Positions 18,325 to 27,195 of a DNA stretch of 62,887 nt are shown in pieces; positions within the stretch are counted from its first letter, which is position 1, and each line of letters begins with the position of its first letter. The translations under genes were made by a program, and so were the position numbers. The DNA is from Comamonadaceae bacterium (lineage in GTDB: Bacteria > Pseudomonadota > Gammaproteobacteria > Burkholderiales > Burkholderiaceae), in assembly GCA_947484245.1 (NCBI GenBank), contig CANKOT010000004.1, forward strand, positions 1-62,887, read 5' to 3'. The notes under the pieces are model-generated. The model was not told the origin of the DNA and ran no database searches. It worked only from the letters and a program-made list of their open reading frames with translations.

Positions 18325-19463
18325 TCCCAATCCAAATGGACCACTTGCTGACGTGTACTTAGGCTAACTTGCTCCAACAAGGAAGGCGACTTGAAAATGG
18401 CGAGGGCTTGATCAACAAATCCATCGGAATGAGCCTCAGGCACCAGCCAGCCATTGATGCCAGGCTGAACCCAATCGCGAGCAGCCGCACAGTCAAATGC
18501 CAGAACAGGAATGCCGCTGGCAAGGGCCTCTAATGTGACGTTGCCAAAAGTTTCGGTTTGGCTTGGAAAAAGAAACAAATCAGAGCTGGCGTAATAAACC
18601 GCCAATTCAGCTTGCGACAACATACCCGGAAAAATGATACTGGGAAACCGATGCTGAAATTGCTCACGAAGTGGGCCATCACCCACCATGACCAGCTTAA
18701 AACTTGAACCCAAGAAGCGCAATGCTTCGTAAGTTCTAAGGACCTGCTCTAAGTTTTTTTCTGGGGCCATTCTACCGACTGAGATCAAAACTTTGGAGTG
18801 TTCATCAGCGCCCCAAGATTGGCGTAGCTGAGCATTGCGTTTACCCATGTTGAACAGCTTGGTATCGACACCGCGCGACACAACTTTCAAGTTTTCAAAC
18901 CCAATTTCACCGAGAGTGCGCTTAAGCTCATTGGTGGGCACCATGGTACAAGCAGTGGCATTGTGAAATTTACGCAAATAGGCAACGATGGGCTTGCGAA
19001 GCCAGCCCACACCGTAGTGCTTTGAATAGCTTTGAAAATTGGTTCGAAAATCGGAGGTGACAGGCAACTTTAAAACCTTTGCCGCTTGAAGTGCTGACCA
19101 TCCCAAGGGGCCTTCCGTGGCAATATGGACCACATCAGGACGGCGCAAGGTCCATGTTTTAACCAAGGTTTTTTTACTGGGCAAACCAAGTTTCAATTCT
19201 GGATAGCGCGGTATAGGCATACCACGCATCAACACTTCTTCAAGCTTGGAGTCGTTCAAATGTCCGTCTGTTTTGGTTTGGCGCGGTCGTATCAATTGAA
19301 CATCGTGGTTCCGATGGCTTAATCCTTGCACCAACTTGGCCAAAGTAACTGCAACACCATTGACTTCTGGCGGCCATGTTTCAGTCACAACCGCAATTCG
19401 CAGCGAAGGACGGCTTGCCGGATAGTCTTCTAGAACGATAGGCAGATCAACAGTGTTTTCCAT
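18270..19463 (-). CDS. GT4-family glycosyltransferase, first copy
   Basis: The 397-residue protein has the GT-B fold with the N-terminal VVTETWPPEVNGVAVT loop, the phosphate-binding SVGRMAPEKNLEQ segment and the C-terminal PSQTETFGNVTLEAL motif with the EX7E acidic pair. It resembles the GDP-mannose-dependent mannosyltransferase/Agt group of diacylglycerol glycosyltransferases, as does the enzyme at 35792. An upstream TTG/ATG extension to 19541 exists, but the ATG at 19463 places the start just before the conserved domain and outside the inverted repeat. A 45-base perfect inverted repeat with PhoB half-sites lies 60 bases upstream. Confidence 0.85.
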   Translation of the reverse strand: MENTVDLPIVLEDYPASRPSLRIAVVTETWPPEVNGVAVTLAKLVQGLSHRNHDVQLIRPRQTKTDGHLNDSKLEEVLMRGMPIPRYPELKLGLPSKKTLVKTWTLRRPDVVHIATEGPLGWSALQAAKVLKLPVTSDFRTNFQSYSKHYGVGWLRKPIVAYLRKFHNATACTMVPTNELKRTLGEIGFENLKVVSRGVDTKLFNMGKRNAQLRQSWGADEHSKVLISVGRMAPEKNLEQVLRTYEALRFLGSSFKLVMVGDGPLREQFQHRFPSIIFPGMLSQAELAVYYASSDLFLFPSQTETFGNVTLEALASGIPVLAFDCAAARDWVQPGINGWLVPEAHSDGFVDQALAIFKSPSLLEQVSLSTRQQVVHLDWDQISEQVESVFWDAIRMK

Positions 19464-19522
19464 AACGCCTATCTTGATTGAACTTTTTAACAACTTAATG
19501 ACAAACCAATTAAATAAATTTT

Positions 19523-19567
19523 GATGAAATTTCAATGACAAATGAAACTTGTCATTGAAATTTCATC
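19523..19567. promoter_or_regulatory. 45-base inverted repeat holding two divergent Pho-box-like elements
   Basis: Perfect 19-base arms (19523-19541 and 19549-19567) flank a 7-base spacer. Each arm contains TTGTCATTGAAATTTCAT read outward: heptamers TTGTCAT (6/7) and ATTTCAT (5/7) 11 bases apart, i.e. one PhoB-type site facing each divergent gene. Rightward, AATGAT (4/6 to the -10 consensus) begins 10 bases after the box. The element sits in the 168-base gap between the GT4 gene and the Mpo1-like gene. It could alternatively act as an RNA hairpin, but it has no T run. Confidence 0.5.
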
Positions 19568-19631
19568 GTTTTAAAGAATGATTGGTCTATGCACAATTTG
19601 TGCTGCCTCAAATTTGACCCCAGGAGACTTT

Positions 19632-20240
19632 GTGACTACATTTTTTGAAGCCTTAAGAATTCAACGATTTGATGACCACCGCTATTACCACCATAGCCGC
19701 ATCAACCAAACACTGCACCTCATCAGTGCCATCAGCTTTGTGATTGCTTATGCATTCTTGCTGATCGACCCAGTGATCTCAGCACTCATTGCTTGGCTCA
19801 TCTCAATGACAACACGCCAATCTGGTCACTTTTTCTTTGAACCCTTGGGTTACGACGAAGTTAATCAGGCTAGCCATGAATACAAAGAAGAAATTAAAGT
19901 TGGTTATAACTTGAATCGCAAAATAGTGTTACTCAGCATTTGGGCGATTCTCCCAATGGCACTTTATGTACAACCTGGTCTGTTTGGCATCATTGAGCCA
20001 TGGGAAACATTGACAGAATGGGTTCGCCAAGTGGGTGCGTCTTGGCTGATCTTAGGTGCCGGTGGTTTGCTCTTTAGAACCATTCACCTTTTCTTTTTGA
20101 AAGATGTACAAACTGGTTTGGTTTGGATGACCAAGATCATTACCGATCCATTTCATGACATCGTTTTGTACCACAAGGCTCCTTTGTACTTAATGAGGGG
20201 CGAATTGATTGACACCAATCCCAAGCAGATGTATCACTGA
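19632..20240 (+). CDS. Small membrane protein, Mpo1/DUF962-like
   Basis: The 202-residue protein has four or more hydrophobic segments and several conserved-looking histidines (HRYYHHSRINQTLH near the N terminus, GHFFFEP, and HDIVLYHKAP at the end). The pattern recalls the Mpo1-like (DUF962) family, whose yeast member is a 2-hydroxy fatty acid dioxygenase at a membrane. The match is by eye and weak. I chose the GTG at 19632 because AGGAG precedes it by five bases; an ATG at 19578 is also in frame. It is divergent from the GT4 gene and followed by a strong terminator. Confidence 0.6.
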   Translation: MTTFFEALRIQRFDDHRYYHHSRINQTLHLISAISFVIAYAFLLIDPVISALIAWLISMTTRQSGHFFFEPLGYDEVNQASHEYKEEIKVGYNLNRKIVLLSIWAILPMALYVQPGLFGIIEPWETLTEWVRQVGASWLILGAGGLLFRTIHLFFLKDVQTGLVWMTKIITDPFHDIVLYHKAPLYLMRGELIDTNPKQMYH

Positions 20241-20256
20241 AACTGATTGCCCCAAC

Positions 20257-20290
20257 AAAAAACCCGCTCAATGATGAGCGGGTTTTTTTT
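20257..20290 (+). terminator. Intrinsic terminator
   Basis: A 10-base-pair stem (AACCCGCTCA with TGAGCGGGTT) encloses an ATGA loop, preceded by A runs and followed by a T run, so it could terminate from both sides. It lies between the convergent Mpo1-like gene and the PhoD-like phosphatase gene. Confidence 0.93.
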
Positions 20291-20318
20291 GACCAATTAA
20301 ATGGCAATCAATCTGACA

Positions 20319-22013
20319 TCAAGCGCTGTAGATTCGCTTTTCCGCTGCCGTTGGAGTCTCTACCTTGTAAGTTCTGCTAGAAATGGTATCAATGAAAAAC
20401 CATTCACCCTGAACCTGAGCTTGGCTGATGCTTAATTTCAAGTAGCCCCGACGTGAAGAATCCATCCATTTGAGGTCGTTGACGACGCCTTCAAAAATGG
20501 CTTTCACTTGGGCAGGTGGCAAGGCCAAATAGGTTTCCAAGCCAGGAGAGCTCACGCTGGAAGTAGCAAATTCTTCACCCACTTTTCGTCCATTCATGAG
20601 CGTCAGGTTGCTGTGCCAAGCATTGTGTGTATCGCCCGCCAAAACGACCAAGCGCTTGTTCAATTGTGCGGCGGTAGACAACAGTATTTCACGGGCGGCA
20701 GGATAGCCATCCCAAGCGTCCAAGTTGTAGCCCAATTTCGGTTGAGCCAACAAAGCTGTTTCTACATCCGACAACTGCAACCCCATCGCTTTCTTAGTCT
20801 TTGCAGTCAAGTAGTCTGTGATTGCTTTTTGGCCAGCAGCCAAAGCTTGAGGGCTGGTATCAGAAGAATTCAAGGCCTGAAGAATGGTGACTGGAAACTC
20901 CATTCTCGCCATTAAGACTTGCTGACCCAATACCTGCCAAGTGGCTTGAGATGTGGACATTTGTGTTTGAATCCACAGCAATTGCTCAGCACCTAAAAGC
21001 TGTCTTGTAGGCGAGGACAATGCAGCCACTGCTGCAGCTTGTTTTGCAGGATTGATTAAGTCTGTAATTTCAATTTGCAAATCTCGACCAACACTGCGTG
21101 TGTCAAGCATGTGCAAACTCAGCAAATTTCCAAAGTTAAAACTTCTGTAAATTTTCGCCTTGTCTGAGCCCGAACGGATTGGCATCCATTCATGATATGC
21201 CTGTATGGCAGCTTGCTTGCGAGCAGAGAAAGGCCCTTCAGTTGCAGGCGAGTGATTTTCAGCACCGTCCTTGTATGTATCATTTGTAAATTCATGATCA
21301 TCCCAAACCGCAATGATCGGTTTGTTGGCATGAAACTGCTTTGAATCAGCATCTGATTTATATTGGGCATGACGAATGCGATAGTCACTGAGCGTCAAAA
21401 TTTCATTGGCAGGAACAGAGGTACGTCCCAAACTCGCAGCTTTCTCAGATGCATAACCTGTCGCTGCATATTCATAAATATAATCACCCAAATGGACTGC
21501 AACATCGACATCTGAACGACCCACTTCTGCGTACACATTGAAAAATCCAGCTGGATAATTTGAGCACGACAAAACAGCCAACTTGACTTCACTGACGGAG
21601 CCTACTGGCAAAGTTTTTGTTTTCCCAATAGGGGAAATATGTTGCCCAGACTTAAAACGGTAGAAGTAAGATTGATTTGGCGAAAGGCCAGTTGCATCGA
21701 CCTTACAGGTGTGATCCGAATCAGAGCTAGCTTGTGCTGAACCAGAAGCGATGACTTTGGAAAATTCAATATCGGAAGCCACTTGCCATGACAAGGCCAC
21801 CGGATCGACTGAATCTTGGAACTTGGCATGCGTCCATAAGATGACTCTGTCACTCAAAGGATCACCACTGGCAACACCATAGTCAAAATTAACCATGGTG
21901 GACTCATTGCTTCCACAAGCACTGAGCATGCCACCTGCAGTGAGTGCGGCAGAAATTGAACTGACCCGGATGAGGAAGTCACGACGAGCTTGGATTTTTT
22001 TCAAAGTGGTCAC
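20319..22013 (-). CDS. PhoD-like alkaline phosphatase, secreted or lipoprotein
   Basis: The 564-residue protein starts with a twin-arginine-like signal (ARRDFL, then a hydrophobic stretch) ending in a lipobox LSAC, so it is probably exported folded and possibly lipid-anchored. The PhoD metal ligands are visible: VLSCSNY, HLGDYIYEY, WDDHEFTND and LAGDTHNAWH. PhoD enzymes release phosphate from phosphodiesters and phosphomonoesters using Fe3+/Ca2+ outside the cytoplasm. A weak Pho-box-like element precedes it. The role fits the phosphate-stress genes nearby. Confidence 0.88.
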   Translation of the reverse strand: MTTLKKIQARRDFLIRVSSISAALTAGGMLSACGSNESTMVNFDYGVASGDPLSDRVILWTHAKFQDSVDPVALSWQVASDIEFSKVIASGSAQASSDSDHTCKVDATGLSPNQSYFYRFKSGQHISPIGKTKTLPVGSVSEVKLAVLSCSNYPAGFFNVYAEVGRSDVDVAVHLGDYIYEYAATGYASEKAASLGRTSVPANEILTLSDYRIRHAQYKSDADSKQFHANKPIIAVWDDHEFTNDTYKDGAENHSPATEGPFSARKQAAIQAYHEWMPIRSGSDKAKIYRSFNFGNLLSLHMLDTRSVGRDLQIEITDLINPAKQAAAVAALSSPTRQLLGAEQLLWIQTQMSTSQATWQVLGQQVLMARMEFPVTILQALNSSDTSPQALAAGQKAITDYLTAKTKKAMGLQLSDVETALLAQPKLGYNLDAWDGYPAAREILLSTAAQLNKRLVVLAGDTHNAWHSNLTLMNGRKVGEEFATSSVSSPGLETYLALPPAQVKAIFEGVVNDLKWMDSSRRGYLKLSISQAQVQGEWFFIDTISSRTYKVETPTAAEKRIYSA

Positions 22014-22052
22014 CTGTAATGATAGAAACAGACGACAGTCTTATCCGCTCAC

Positions 22053-22070
22053 ATGACAAGACAGTGAAAT
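22053..22070 (-). promoter_or_regulatory. Weak Pho-box-like element upstream of the PhoD-like gene
   Basis: Read on the minus strand it is ATTTCACTGTCTTGTCAT: the heptamers ATTTCAC (4/7 to CTGTCAT) and TTGTCAT (6/7) are 11 bases apart, but the spacer does not match. It lies 40 bases before the phosphatase start. The gene's function makes Pho control likely; the motif alone is weak. Confidence 0.3.
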
Positions 22071-22145
22071 ACTTGGAAAAACTTGTCAGCTTGAACACAA
22101 AATGTGTCATCAATTTTTCACAACACCGCTGTACAAATTGAAATC

Positions 22146-22727
22146 ATGTGTTTAGATCAGAACACAATGGCACCAATTAACGCAACAATTTTCAATGACA
22201 AACTCCACCAACATCAAGTCATGCAATTCTTAAAAAGCTCAAACAATTCATTATTTGAGAATGAGCAACTGATTCAATACTTAACGAATCTACTTTTATT
22301 TTTTGCGAAATCTGTCATTTGGCTTATGCCATTAATTTTTGCGATCATTTTTTTAAAACCACAATATTTTCTAAATTACAAAGACACGCTACGTAAATTG
22401 CGTATTCATCACAAAGCTCTTTCTCAAGGACCGGTCAAACGGTATTTTGAAAACTTTTTCAAGACTCGAATTGATCAAACCAATCAAATATCAGGCGAAT
22501 GCAATCAATGTGGCAACTGCTGCCTGAATCAACAATGCGTTTTTCTAGAACCAATTGAAGACGAGAAATTTCAATGTGGCGTCTACAATTCTCCATTTAG
22601 AAAATTCTCAAATTGCGGCGCATTTCCTATTTCAAGCGAAGACATTGAAAGGTATGCATGTCCTGGATATGTATTCAATCCCTATCCAGTGATCAACATT
22701 CAATGTTCAAGTTCAGTCAAAACTTAA
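22146..22727 (+). CDS. YkgJ-family cysteine-cluster protein with N-terminal membrane segment
   Basis: The 193-residue protein has one strong hydrophobic segment (about residues 50-75) and a C-terminal cysteine cluster: CNQCGNCCLNQQC, then FQCGVY, FSNCGAF and YACPGY. This is the zinc/iron-chelating YkgJ (UPF0153) family pattern; the biochemical function is unknown. The start is unclear: GTG 22104, ATG 22146 and ATG 22167 are all possible and none has a good ribosome site. The gene is markedly AT-rich compared with its neighbours. It stands alone between a divergent PhoD-like gene and a convergent aminotransferase gene. Confidence 0.65.
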   Translation: MCLDQNTMAPINATIFNDKLHQHQVMQFLKSSNNSLFENEQLIQYLTNLLLFFAKSVIWLMPLIFAIIFLKPQYFLNYKDTLRKLRIHHKALSQGPVKRYFENFFKTRIDQTNQISGECNQCGNCCLNQQCVFLEPIEDEKFQCGVYNSPFRKFSNCGAFPISSEDIERYACPGYVFNPYPVINIQCSSSVKT

Positions 22728-22783
22728 AATCAAGTTGATGCTACTTCCCAGACCTTCAAGATCTGTACTTAAACTGAACTTTT

Positions 22784-24418
22784 TTATTTCAAAAACATCT
22801 CTTTCAAAATACTTCGTCGAATCAGTTTGTTGGTTAACTCAATAGGTGCCCAGAACCACTGAGCTGATTTCATTGCCTCACAAGCTTTCACAAATTTTGT
22901 TAAAACTTCTTCAAAATCTGCATCGCTGTAATTGAGGCTGAAAATCAAACGTCCCGTTCCAACCCAACTTAATGCCAAACCCTCGGAACGCAAATAATAC
23001 TGAAGCATCCAGTTGTATCGGCTTGCTTCCGTGTAGTACAAACTCCACACGCTAGACATGTTTGCGGCCCGCAAAGGAAGACCTTTGTCAGTCATGACTT
23101 GGTTGAATTTTTCACGCCGCTGATCCCAAGTTTGATCAAGATTGTTGTAAACGGCTGACAACTCAGGTGTTTCAATCTGTTCTAAGAATACTGACATTGC
23201 GCCCATCACATGGGGATGTGCATTGAAAGTACCTCTTGCAAAGCAGATGTCGGCAGGCCTTTCAGATCGAAAACGCTTCATCAAGTCAGCTCGACCGCAG
23301 ACCACACCAACGGGGTATCCACCACCCAAAGTTTTACCGTAGGTCACCATGTCTGCTTGCACGCCAAAATAGGCTTGTGCCCCACCCTTTGCCAACCTGA
23401 ACCCTAAAAATACCTCATCAAAAATGAGCACGATGTTGCGCTCGGTACAAACCTGACGCAATTTTTTCAACCAAGTGGTATAGGCCTCTCTGTCATAGGA
23501 GGCTCTTCGGCTGCTGTCTACAAGTGAGGAATCACCTGGCGCACCTTGGTTCAAATGAAGCGCCTGCAAGGGGTTAATCAGAACGCATGCAATGTCTTTT
23601 CTAGTTCGCAATACTTTGAGTGAGTTCTCATGCATATCCCGTAGGGTGTATGTTTCACGGGGCGGCATGGGATTACCCGGCCCAGGCTGCACATCTTCCC
23701 ACCAACCATGATATGCACCACAAAACCGCACCAAGTTTTTACGGCCGGTATGGTACCTGGCAAGTCGTACAGCTTGCATCACAGCCTCAGTGCCAGACAT
23801 GTGAAATGAAACCTGCTCAAGTCCCGAAATTTCTTTAAGCCTTTTCACGTTGTAGGCTACACAAGGATGGTAAGCACCCAATGTAGCGCCAACGTCTTGT
23901 ACTCTTTCGGAGCCTTCCTTCATGCACATCTTGTAAAAATCCGCCCCAAATACATTCACACCATAGGAACCAGTGAGGTCATAAAACTTCTGGCCGTCTT
24001 GGTCTGTCACAAATACGCCATCAGCAGACTGTATAAATGCACCAACTTTCAAGTGCTGTCGTACCAAAGTACTGAATTGAAATGGAACGCGGTAGGCTCC
24101 AGTGAATTGCAAGTCAGAAATGATTTCACGTGCTTCAGCCGTCATTTCAATGCTTTTTGGATGGCGAGTTTGTAAATCATTTGCCAATTGATAAAAAGCA
24201 GCTCGTCTTGTACTCGCAACCGATTCTGGTGCGCCATCGCATGAAAAGAATTGTGCTTCGTTGAATTCGTAGCCTGGCAAAAACGAGACAACTCGCTTTG
24301 CCATTCTGGAATGACCTGTGAGAGAGGGATGCTTGGCACGCGACAGTTCTAATCTGCGCTTAATGTATGGAATTGAAATTGCAAGAGCACCAAGGGATAA
24401 AGCTAGTTGAACAGACAC
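22784..24418 (-). CDS. Class III PLP-dependent aminotransferase with membrane-anchor-like N terminus
   Basis: The 544-residue protein is about 100 residues longer than typical class III enzymes. Residues 1-20 are hydrophobic, like a signal anchor, and are followed by a basic stretch. The catalytic domain shows FHMSGTEAVMQAVRLAR (cofactor phosphate site), FCGAYHGWW, LIFDEVFLGFR and the lysine in YGKTLGGGYPVG. It resembles glutamate-1-semialdehyde aminomutase-like proteins, but hemL is normally shorter and soluble. The true substrate is unknown. It starts with GTG, divergently from a phosphatidylserine decarboxylase, with 65 bases between the two chosen starts. Confidence 0.8.
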   Translation of the reverse strand: MSVQLALSLGALAISIPYIKRRLELSRAKHPSLTGHSRMAKRVVSFLPGYEFNEAQFFSCDGAPESVASTRRAAFYQLANDLQTRHPKSIEMTAEAREIISDLQFTGAYRVPFQFSTLVRQHLKVGAFIQSADGVFVTDQDGQKFYDLTGSYGVNVFGADFYKMCMKEGSERVQDVGATLGAYHPCVAYNVKRLKEISGLEQVSFHMSGTEAVMQAVRLARYHTGRKNLVRFCGAYHGWWEDVQPGPGNPMPPRETYTLRDMHENSLKVLRTRKDIACVLINPLQALHLNQGAPGDSSLVDSSRRASYDREAYTTWLKKLRQVCTERNIVLIFDEVFLGFRLAKGGAQAYFGVQADMVTYGKTLGGGYPVGVVCGRADLMKRFRSERPADICFARGTFNAHPHVMGAMSVFLEQIETPELSAVYNNLDQTWDQRREKFNQVMTDKGLPLRAANMSSVWSLYYTEASRYNWMLQYYLRSEGLALSWVGTGRLIFSLNYSDADFEEVLTKFVKACEAMKSAQWFWAPIELTNKLIRRSILKEMFLK

Positions 24419-24483
24419 GTTGAATCCGGAGATGAGTGGTTGAAGTCATCTTTTTATTTAAATTTCGTGACAGGAAAATGAAA

Positions 24484-25356
24484 ATGAAACAATTAATTCA
24501 AAGAATCACCACACAAGAGGACTTGAACTTTTTGTTAACCAATCGCATTCCGCGAATCACCCTGACTCGCTTTATTGGCTGGTGGAGTCAAATCAAGAAC
24601 CCCATCATTCGAGATTTTTCAATCGGTATTTGGAAGTTTTTCTCAGATCTTGACTTGAGTGAAGCACGAAAATCAAAATTTGACAGCATGCACGATTGCT
24701 TCATACGCGAACTCATCCCGGGTGCTCGCACGATTGACATGCGCGATCACGTTTTGAGCAGCCCATGCGACGCAATCGTGGGCGAATGCGGCGCCATAGA
24801 TCACACGCAAGTATTTCAGGCCAAAGGTTTTCCATACAGCCTTTCTAGCTTGATGGGGTTCACCCCCAGAACTGGCGAGTTGGTTGAGTCAATTAAAAAT
24901 GGAACTTATGTCACTTTGCGCCTAACTTCAAGCATGTATCACCGTTTTCATGCGCCGGCCAACGCTACGCTGACGCACGTAACGCACATTGCCGGTGACA
25001 CCTGGAATGTCAATCCCATTGCATTGAAAAGAATTGAACAACTTTTTTGCAAAAATGAACGCGCTGTTCTTAATTTCAAAATGTCCGATGGCACCCCCCT
25101 GATCATGGTGCCTGTTGCAGCCATTTTGGTTGCGAGCTTGCGTTTGCATGCCGTCAATTTGCTATTCCATGTCGATTACGAAGGTCCCAATGAAATTCCC
25201 TGCGCCATCGAAACCTACAAAGGGCAAGAGTTAGGCTGGTTCCAGCATGGTTCGACCATTTTGGTATTTGTTCCTAAAGGATTCAAACTGGCAGATGGCA
25301 TTCAAACAGGTGAACGAATCAAAATGGGCCAAGCTTTGCTGGAGAAAATCAATTGA
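24484..25356 (+). CDS. psd: Phosphatidylserine decarboxylase proenzyme
   Basis: The 290-residue protein has the Psd triad elements: the aspartate region RDHVLSSPCDAIVG, the histidine motif YHRFHAP, and the self-cleavage site GST in FQHGSTILVFVPKG near the C terminus, where the pyruvoyl group forms. It makes phosphatidylethanolamine from phosphatidylserine at the inner membrane. I chose the ATG at 24484, eight bases after an AGGA; ATG 24478 is also in frame. The 5'-nucleotidase gene overlaps its stop. It differs from the classical Psd operon context, so a second psd may exist elsewhere. Confidence 0.85.
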   Translation: MKQLIQRITTQEDLNFLLTNRIPRITLTRFIGWWSQIKNPIIRDFSIGIWKFFSDLDLSEARKSKFDSMHDCFIRELIPGARTIDMRDHVLSSPCDAIVGECGAIDHTQVFQAKGFPYSLSSLMGFTPRTGELVESIKNGTYVTLRLTSSMYHRFHAPANATLTHVTHIAGDTWNVNPIALKRIEQLFCKNERAVLNFKMSDGTPLIMVPVAAILVASLRLHAVNLLFHVDYEGPNEIPCAIETYKGQELGWFQHGSTILVFVPKGFKLADGIQTGERIKMGQALLEKIN

Positions 25357-27113
25357 ATACACCTTCATCACTGCGCAAGTTGCTTGCAGCTTCAGCCATT
25401 GCACTGAGCGCATGCGCGCCACTGAATGAGATTCCAAAGGCATCCAACAAACCCATCAATGTCTCTATTTTGGCGTTCAATGACTTACACGGCCACCTTG
25501 AACCACCAGGCCTCAGCGTCAGGGAGAGAATAGACGGTCACTTGAAAGAAGTCCCTGCAGGTGGTGTTGCCTATCTTGCCGCTGCCATTCAGCACTTCAA
25601 AAAACTCAATCCACTGCATGCAGTAGTCTCAGCTGGCGACATGATTGGTGCTTCGCCACTGACATCTGCACTCTTTCTAGACGAACCCACCATTGAAGCG
25701 GTCAATGCAATGGGCATTGATTTCAATGCTGTTGGCAACCACGAGTTTGACAAGGGCACAGCTGAACTTCAACGAATGCGCAACGGCGGTTGTGAAAAGC
25801 ACACTCGCATCGATCCTTGCCAGGTAAATCGGCAGTTTGCAGGTGCCAATTTTGAATTTTTAGCAGCCAATACCAAGCAAGAAAACAATCAAACTTTGTT
25901 TCCAGCCTACGGCATTAAATCTTTCAAGCAAGGTCAACACACCATCAAAGTCGGCTTTGTGGGCTTGACACTCAAGGCCACGCCCAACTTGGTCACACCC
26001 GAAGGCATCAAAGGTTTGAGATTTGAAGACGAAGCCAACACTGCCAATGCCTTGGTGCCTCTGCTCAAGGCTCAAGGTGTTTCTGCGCTGGTTTTGGTAA
26101 TCCATGAGGGAGGGCTGATACAAGGCAATCACAATGACGCCTCATGTCCAGGCCTTACAGGCGACATTGTGTCTGTGCTTAACAAATTAGACACAGCCTA
26201 CGACGTGGTCGTTTCTGGACATACACATCGCGCTTATGCTTGCCAGTATCAACAGATCAATCCTGAAAAACCATTTTTGCTGACCAGTGCGGGTCAATAC
26301 GGAACACTTCTCACCCATATTCAATTGAGCATTGATCCAATCACCCAAAAACTGCTAACTAAGTCAGCGCACAACACCATCGTTCAAAGTGAATCATTCA
26401 CGAACCCAGCGGGCGTCAAAGTAGAACTTGAATCTTCACTGCCAAGCTTTAACAAGGATCAGGCAGTTGAAAAAATTGTCAATGAATATCGCTTGGCATC
26501 TCAGGTTCAAGTATTGAAGGTCATCGGCCAGCTTCCTCACTCATTCACGCGAGCAAGTTCTGCCTCAGGCGAATCTGCATTGGGCAACTTGATTGCAGAT
26601 GCCCAGTGGCATTCCACATCTTCTGAATCTCGAGGCCAATCAGACTTTGCTTTGATGAATTCGGGCGGAGTGAGGGCTGACTTGAGCGTTCCAGCTGGCG
26701 GTGGCACTGTGAATTTTGGCCAATTATTCAAAGTACAACCTTTTGGCAACACCTTGGTTGTGAAAAAAATGACAGGACGTCAGATCAAAGAATTGCTGGA
26801 GCATCAATTTGCCAACATGGCGCGCCGTAGAGTCTTGTTTCCATCTGACAATCTGCGATATGAAGTAGATCTTAAGCAGAGTTTGGGTCAACGCATTCTG
26901 AATATTCAAATTCGACAGCAGCCTATTGAGATAAACCAGACTTACAACGTCACCATGAACAGTTTTTTGGCCAGTGGTGGCGATGGATTTCATCAATTTA
27001 ACAATGCCCCCACTGTTGCTGGCGGCGAGCTTGATGTAGATGCGCTTTCAGACTACATACGCAAAAATCCCAGTATCAAAACGCCTACTGTACAAAGAAT
27101 TCGAATGTTGTGA
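25353..27113 (+). CDS. 5'-nucleotidase / UDP-sugar hydrolase family lipoprotein
   Basis: The 586-residue protein begins at a TTG overlapping the psd stop, with GGAG eight bases upstream. It has a signal peptide with lipobox LSAC. The metallophosphatase domain shows FNDLHGH, VSAGDMIGASPL, VGNHEFDKG and SGHTHRAY; the C-terminal substrate domain has the NSGGVRADL segment and NSFLASGGDGF. UshA-type enzymes release phosphate from extracellular nucleotides in the periplasm. The location just upstream of a Pho-box-headed uptake operon suggests a linked phosphate-scavenging role. Confidence 0.88.
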   Translation: MNTPSSLRKLLAASAIALSACAPLNEIPKASNKPINVSILAFNDLHGHLEPPGLSVRERIDGHLKEVPAGGVAYLAAAIQHFKKLNPLHAVVSAGDMIGASPLTSALFLDEPTIEAVNAMGIDFNAVGNHEFDKGTAELQRMRNGGCEKHTRIDPCQVNRQFAGANFEFLAANTKQENNQTLFPAYGIKSFKQGQHTIKVGFVGLTLKATPNLVTPEGIKGLRFEDEANTANALVPLLKAQGVSALVLVIHEGGLIQGNHNDASCPGLTGDIVSVLNKLDTAYDVVVSGHTHRAYACQYQQINPEKPFLLTSAGQYGTLLTHIQLSIDPITQKLLTKSAHNTIVQSESFTNPAGVKVELESSLPSFNKDQAVEKIVNEYRLASQVQVLKVIGQLPHSFTRASSASGESALGNLIADAQWHSTSSESRGQSDFALMNSGGVRADLSVPAGGGTVNFGQLFKVQPFGNTLVVKKMTGRQIKELLEHQFANMARRRVLFPSDNLRYEVDLKQSLGQRILNIQIRQQPIEINQTYNVTMNSFLASGGDGFHQFNNAPTVAGGELDVDALSDYIRKNPSIKTPTVQRIRML

Positions 27114-27143
27114 AATGACACACAGCCGGCAGAAGTAACACAT

Positions 27144-27161
27144 CTGTCACACTTTTTTCAT
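27144..27161 (+). promoter_or_regulatory. Candidate PhoB box and promoter for the exbD-tonB-receptor-TRAP block
   Basis: The element is CTGTCACACTTTTTTCAT: heptamers CTGTCAC (6/7) and TTTTCAT (5/7), 11 bases apart. TTTATT (27172-27177), a 4/6 match to the -10 hexamer, begins exactly 10 bases after the box. The same box-10-TTTATT arrangement occurs before the PlcP operon. The predicted transcript start near 27184 lies 12 bases before the exbD ATG at 27196. Confidence 0.5.
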
Positions 27162-27195
27162 ATGCTTGCCCTTTATTCTTTATCGGCTAAGTCAA

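Noticed and set aside
22104..22166. GTG at 22104 as start of the YkgJ-type gene
   Set aside because: There is no ribosome site and the added residues lack family character; ATG 22146 was kept, though uncertain.
24467..24473. Single CTGTCAC half-site on the minus strand before the aminotransferase
   Set aside because: The second heptamer 11 bases on matches CTGTCAT at only 3 of 7, so I do not call a Pho box.
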